Below are positions 60,395 through 64,000 of a DNA stretch of 64,000 bases, piece after piece. The first letter of the stretch is position 1. Each line of letters starts with the position of its first letter. Made by a program: the position numbers and the translations under genes. Where the stretch lies: contig NZ_CP017990.1 in the NCBI RefSeq assembly GCF_002208095.1, forward strand, positions 124,001 to 188,000, read 5' to 3'. This DNA comes from Enterobacter cloacae complex sp. ECNIH7 (GTDB taxonomy: Bacteria > Pseudomonadota > Gammaproteobacteria > Enterobacterales > Enterobacteriaceae). Under the pieces are notes generated by a model. That model had not been told where the DNA came from and ran no database searches. It worked only from the letters and a program-made list of their open reading frames with translations.

Positions 60395-61780
60395 ATGACT
60401 ACTCATCATTCGCTGTACAGCCAGATCCCCGCTACCGACCGTCTCCTTCGCGAGCCCCGCATTCATGCTGCCGTTGAGCGTTTTGGCCATACCGCGACGG
60501 TGGAGATGTTACGCCTGCTTCAGGACGAAGCCCGATGCGCTATTCAGTCAGAAAACGCCTTGCCCGAATGGTGCGCGGCGTGGGAGCAGGAAGTTGAGCA
60601 CCGGCTGGATGAGAAAGCGCAAAGCGCGTTACGCCCGGTGATTAACCTGACCGGTACCGTCCTGCATACCAACCTGGGACGCGCGCAGCAGGCGGAAGAG
60701 GCTATCGCGGCGGTTGTTCAGGCCATGCGGGCGCCCGTGACGCTGGAGTACGATCTGGACGGCGCCGGACGCGGGCATCGTGACCGGGCGCTGGCGGACC
60801 TGCTGTGCCAGCTGACCGGCGCGGAAGATGCCTGCATTGTGAATAACAACGCCGCAGCGGTGCTGCTGATGCTGGCGGCCACCGCCAGCGGCAAAGAGGT
60901 GGTGGTTTCCCGCGGCGAGCTGGTGGAGATTGGCGGGGCGTTTCGTATTCCGGACGTGATGCGCCAGGCGGGCTGCACGCTGCATGAGGTGGGCACTACC
61001 AACCGCACCCATGCGAAAGATTATCGCGCGGCGGTGAATGAAAATACCGCCCTGCTGATGAAGGTTCACACCAGCAATTACCATATAGAAGGCTTCACCA
61101 AAACGGTTGAAGAGGGCGAGCTGGCGGCGATTGGACGCGAACTGAATATTCCGGTGATTGCCGATCTCGGCAGCGGCTCGCTGGTGGATCTGAGCCTTTA
61201 TGGGCTGCCCAAAGAGCCGATGCCGCAAGAGATGATTGCCGCAGGCGTCAGCCTGGTCAGCTTTTCCGGTGACAAGCTGCTTGGCGGGCCGCAGGCCGGG
61301 ATTATCGTCGGCAAGCGCGAGCTGATTGCGCAGCTCCAGCAGCATCCGCTCAAGCGCGCCCTGCGAGCCGATAAAATGACGCTTGCCGCGCTGGAGGCGA
61401 CGCTGCGGCTCTATCTCCATCCGGAGAAACTGGCCGACCGCCTGCCCACGCTGCGTCTGTTAACCCGCGATGCCGCTTCGATTCGCGCCCAGGCCGAATT
61501 ACTGCTGCCGCGCATTGCCCCGTGCTACCCCGATTTTGACGTTCGCATTGAACCCTGCCAGTCGCAGATTGGCAGCGGTTCGCTGCCGGTGGACAGGCTG
61601 CCGAGTGAAGCGCTCACGTTCACCCCGCGTGACGGGCGCGGCAGCCACCTTGAAGCCCTGTCGTCGCGCTGGCGTGGCCTGCCCGCGCCGGTTATCGGGC
61701 GGATTTACGATGGCCGAATGTGGCTGGATCTGCGCTGCCTTGAAGATGAAGAGCGATTTCTGGAGATGTTGTTGAAATGA
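60395..61780 (+). CDS. selA: L-seryl-tRNA(Sec) selenium transferase SelA
   Basis: 461 residues, against 463 in E. coli. This PLP enzyme, a ring of ten subunits, turns seryl-tRNA(Sec) into selenocysteyl-tRNA(Sec) using selenophosphate. The PLP lysine is Lys294 in [26 protein letters not shown] and [10 protein letters not shown] are further conserved segments. The ATG at 60395 is chosen; the frame is open back to 60233, within yibF, but that part is not conserved. It overlaps selB by 4 bp (ATGA). Confidence 0.98.
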   Translation: MTTHHSLYSQIPATDRLLREPRIHAAVERFGHTATVEMLRLLQDEARCAIQSENALPEWCAAWEQEVEHRLDEKAQSALRPVINLTGTVLHTNLGRAQQAEEAIAAVVQAMRAPVTLEYDLDGAGRGHRDRALADLLCQLTGAEDACIVNNNAAAVLLMLAATASGKEVVVSRGELVEIGGAFRIPDVMRQAGCTLHEVGTTNRTHAKDYRAAVNENTALLMKVHTSNYHIEGFTKTVEEGELAAIGRELNIPVIADLGSGSLVDLSLYGLPKEPMPQEMIAAGVSLVSFSGDKLLGGPQAGIIVGKRELIAQLQQHPLKRALRADKMTLAALEATLRLYLHPEKLADRLPTLRLLTRDAASIRAQAELLLPRIAPCYPDFDVRIEPCQSQIGSGSLPVDRLPSEALTFTPRDGRGSHLEALSSRWRGLPAPVIGRIYDGRMWLDLRCLEDEERFLEMLLK

Positions 61781-63615
61781 TTATTGCCACCGCCGGTCAC
61801 GTCGACCACGGAAAAACCACGCTACTTCAGGCGATTACCGGCATAAACGCCGACCGCCTGCCGGAAGAGAAAAAGCGCGGCATGACCATCGATCTGGGCT
61901 ATGCCTACTGGCCCCAGCCTGACGGTCGCGTTCTGGGTTTTATTGATGTTCCGGGGCATGAAAAGTTTCTGTCCAACATGCTGGCGGGCGTGGGGGGCAT
62001 CGATCATGCCCTGCTGGTGGTGGCCTGTGATGATGGCGTCATGGCGCAAACCCGTGAGCACCTGGCGATCCTGCAGCTGACTGGCAACCCGCAGCTGACC
62101 GTGGCGCTGACCAAAGCCGATCGCGTGGATGACGCACGCGTCAGCGAAGTGCGCGAAACGGTACAGTCGACCTTGCAGGAGTATGGTTTTGCCGATGCTC
62201 CGCTTTTTGTCACCGTGGCGACAGAAGGGCGCGGTATCGATGAACTTCGCCACCACTTACGGCAGCTTTCGTCGCGTGACCACGCCAGCCATCACCGCTT
62301 CCGTCTGGCAATTGACCGGGCGTTTACCGTCAAAGGCGCGGGGCTGGTGGTGACCGGTACGGCGCTGAGCGGTGAAGTGAACGTAGGTGATACGCTCTGG
62401 CTGACGGGCGTTAACAAGCCGATGCGCGTGCGCGGCTTACATGCGCAAAACCAGCCCGCGGAGCGTGCTCATGCCGGGCAGAGGATCGCGCTGAACATTG
62501 CCGGGGATGCGGAAAAAGAGCAGCTTAACCGCGGCGACTGGCTGCTGGCCGATGCCCCACCTGAGCCGTCTGAACGCGTCATTGTTTGCCTGCAGACAAA
62601 CGTGCCCCTGACCCAATGGCAGCCGCTGCATATTCACCACGCGGCCAGCCATATCACCGGACGCGTGTCGCTGCTGGAAAACGACCTTGCCGAACTGGTA
62701 TTCGATTCACCGCTCTGGCTTGCAGACAACGATCGTCTGGTTCTGCGTGATATTTCCGCGCGGGAAACGCTTGCCGGGGCACGGGTGGTCGCGCTGAATC
62801 CACCGCGACGCGGCAAGCGTAAACCTGAGTATTTGCAGTGGCTGGCTGCTCTGGCGCAGGCCAGCGATGATAACGCCGCGCTGCGGGTGCATCTTGAGCG
62901 CGGTGCGGTGAGCCTGCGTGATTTTGCATGGGCACGCCAGCTGAGCGAGGAAGGGTTACGCCTGCTGGTCCAGCAGCCGGGCTTTATTCAGGCTGGAAAC
63001 AGTCTGCTAAACGCCCCGGTTGCTGCGAACTGGCAGCGTAAGATACTGAGCACGCTCGCAACGTACCATGAACAGCATCAGGATGAGCCTGGCCCGGGCC
63101 GTGAGCGTCTGCGGCGCATGGCGCTGCCGATGGAAGACGATGCGCTGGTGCTGCTGCTGATTGAAAACATGCGCGAAAGCGGGGCGATCAAAAGCCATCA
63201 CGGCTGGCTGCATCTGCCGGATCACAAGGCCGGGTTTACCGCAGAGCAAGAAGCGGTATGGCAAAAAGTGGCCTCGCTGTTTGGCGATGAGCCGTGGTGG
63301 GTTCGCGATCTGGCCCGCGAAACGAATACCGACGAGCAGGTAATGCGTCAGGTATTGCGCCATGCGGCGCAGCAGGGGCTGATAGTCGCGATCGTGAAAG
63401 ATCGTTATTACCGTAACGATCGGATTGTGGCGTTTGCGAACCTGATCCGCGAGCTGGATCAGGAGCGGGGCTCTACCTGCGCAGCCGATTTCCGCGATCG
63501 GCTGAACGTGGGCCGCAAGCTGGCGATACAGATCCTGGAATATTTCAACCGTATCGGCTTTACCCGCCGTCGGGGTAATGACCATCTGCTTCGTGACGCG
63601 CAGCTATTTCCCTGA
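61777..63615 (+). CDS. selB: Selenocysteine-specific elongation factor SelB
   Basis: 612 residues, against 614 in E. coli. SelB brings selenocysteyl-tRNA(Sec) to the ribosome at UGA codons marked by a SECIS hairpin. EF-Tu-like domains fill the first about 340 residues: G1 [13 protein letters not shown]3 [14 protein letters not shown]4 TKAD. Four winged-helix domains follow; the last two (about 480-612) bind the SECIS RNA ([20 protein letters not shown]). Selenoprotein genes themselves (such as formate dehydrogenase) are not in this window. Confidence 0.98.
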   Translation: MIIATAGHVDHGKTTLLQAITGINADRLPEEKKRGMTIDLGYAYWPQPDGRVLGFIDVPGHEKFLSNMLAGVGGIDHALLVVACDDGVMAQTREHLAILQLTGNPQLTVALTKADRVDDARVSEVRETVQSTLQEYGFADAPLFVTVATEGRGIDELRHHLRQLSSRDHASHHRFRLAIDRAFTVKGAGLVVTGTALSGEVNVGDTLWLTGVNKPMRVRGLHAQNQPAERAHAGQRIALNIAGDAEKEQLNRGDWLLADAPPEPSERVIVCLQTNVPLTQWQPLHIHHAASHITGRVSLLENDLAELVFDSPLWLADNDRLVLRDISARETLAGARVVALNPPRRGKRKPEYLQWLAALAQASDDNAALRVHLERGAVSLRDFAWARQLSEEGLRLLVQQPGFIQAGNSLLNAPVAANWQRKILSTLATYHEQHQDEPGPGRERLRRMALPMEDDALVLLLIENMRESGAIKSHHGWLHLPDHKAGFTAEQEAVWQKVASLFGDEPWWVRDLARETNTDEQVMRQVLRHAAQQGLIVAIVKDRYYRNDRIVAFANLIRELDQERGSTCAADFRDRLNVGRKLAIQILEYFNRIGFTRRRGNDHLLRDAQLFP

Positions 63616-63618
63616 GCG

Positions 63619-64000
63619 CTACGTGTGGCGGGAGAGTTTTTGCTTTGCCAGCCATACCGCGCCCAGTCTTCCTGCCTGGTTACCCAGCTCGCAGGGCAGA
63701 ATGGGCACTTTGAGTGCTTCCCATTCCTCGAATCGCTCCAGGTACTTATCGAGCAGGAGATAGATTTTCTCCTGCTCGCTTACCCCTCCGCCAATCAGCA
63801 CTGCCTGTGGATCGAACATCGAGATCACGCTATAAACGCCGCGCGAGAGAAAATGCGCCCAGGCTTCAATAGCTTCGCGCAGATGCACGTCGCTCTCCAT
63901 ACGTTTAAACAGCTCCTTGCCGTCGGGCATTTCTTCTTCTGAAACGGCCAGCGCGCGGCGGCAAGCTTTCATCAGGCCGCTGGCAGACGCAACCTCGTGC
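63619..64000 (-). CDS. ROK-family sugar kinase (C-terminal part, cut by window edge)
   Basis: The minus-strand frame is open from the stop at 63619 to the window edge; read on from 63972 it gives HEVASASGLMKACRRAL. It shows the ROK C-terminal pattern: EVASASGLM, a charged helix, SVISMFDPQAVLIGGGVSEQ (the glycine-rich ATP/structural segment) and a closing GNQAGRLGAVWLA. The N-terminus with the ATP-binding DxGxT and the zinc cysteines is beyond the window. ROK proteins are sugar kinases or sugar-responsive repressors; the GGGVSEQ and tail favour a kinase of the glucose or beta-glucoside type. In E. coli yiaY follows selB instead. Confidence 0.85.
   Translation of the reverse strand, partial: HEVASASGLMKACRRALAVSEEEMPDGKELFKRMESDVHLREAIEAWAHFLSRGVYSVISMFDPQAVLIGGGVSEQEKIYLLLDKYLERFEEWEALKVPILPCELGNQAGRLGAVWLAKQKLSRHT

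Overview
The window is chromosomal DNA from a member of the Enterobacteriaceae. Gene content and order follow the Escherichia coli segment yicH-gltS-recG-spoT-gmk-pyrE-mutM-waa-tdh-envC-secB-cysE-lld-mtl-selAB almost gene for gene. The lipopolysaccharide (LPS) core genes are instead of the Klebsiella/Enterobacter/Serratia kind (waaE, wabG, wabH, a wabN-like deacetylase). Together with the GC-rich codon use, the missing dinD and the ROK kinase after selB, this suggests Enterobacter or a close relative rather than E. coli. No tRNA, rRNA, insertion sequence, prophage or CRISPR array was seen.

Layout. 1-4517: yicH (cut by the window edge), xanP and divergent gltS. 4520-10386 (minus): gmk, then rpoZ-spoT-trmH-recG. 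10638-13997: ligB, yicG, yicC. 14123-16764: rph-pyrE with its attenuator, slmA, dut. 16742-20801: coaBC, radC, rpmB-rpmG, mutM, coaD. 20805-34539: LPS core locus, made of the waaA-waaE group, the waaQ-wabG-wabH-GT2 operon, a divergent wabN-like gene, and the hldD-waaF-waaC-GT9-GT2-waaL operon. 34755-36989: kbl-tdh. 37016-40157: three more glycosyltransferase genes in the place where E. coli carries waaH. 40161-43934 (minus): gpmI-envC-yibQ. 44182-47291: yibN-grxC-secB-gpsA-cysE. 47288-49147: trmL and an extra aromatic-acid-type MFS transporter. 49330-52939 (minus): lldPRD. 53275-57437 (minus): mtlAD, mtlR, yibL. 58097-60291: yibI-yibH-yibF. 60395-63615: selA-selB. 63619-64000: a ROK kinase, cut by the window edge.

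How the genes work together. Most are housekeeping: stringent response (spoT, rpoZ, gmk), pyrimidine and dUTP metabolism (pyrE, dut), coenzyme A (coaBC, coaD), DNA repair (recG, mutM, ligB), ribosomal proteins, division control (slmA, envC), export (secB) and selenocysteine insertion (selAB). The accessory layer is cell-surface glycan assembly: about a dozen glycosyltransferases, a lipid A-core ligase and a deacetylase in 22.9-40.2 kb, several of them AT-richer than their surroundings. Two sugar/acid uptake operons (lld, mtl) carry readable control sites: a pair of LldR-type operators 126 bp apart and four to five CRP boxes.

I did not find a wholly new system. The best leads are the unassigned core-glycan genes, a cysteine-free rhodanese-like protein, a GC-rich dispersed repeat that can form alternative hairpins inside the mtl operon, and several unexplained palindromes.
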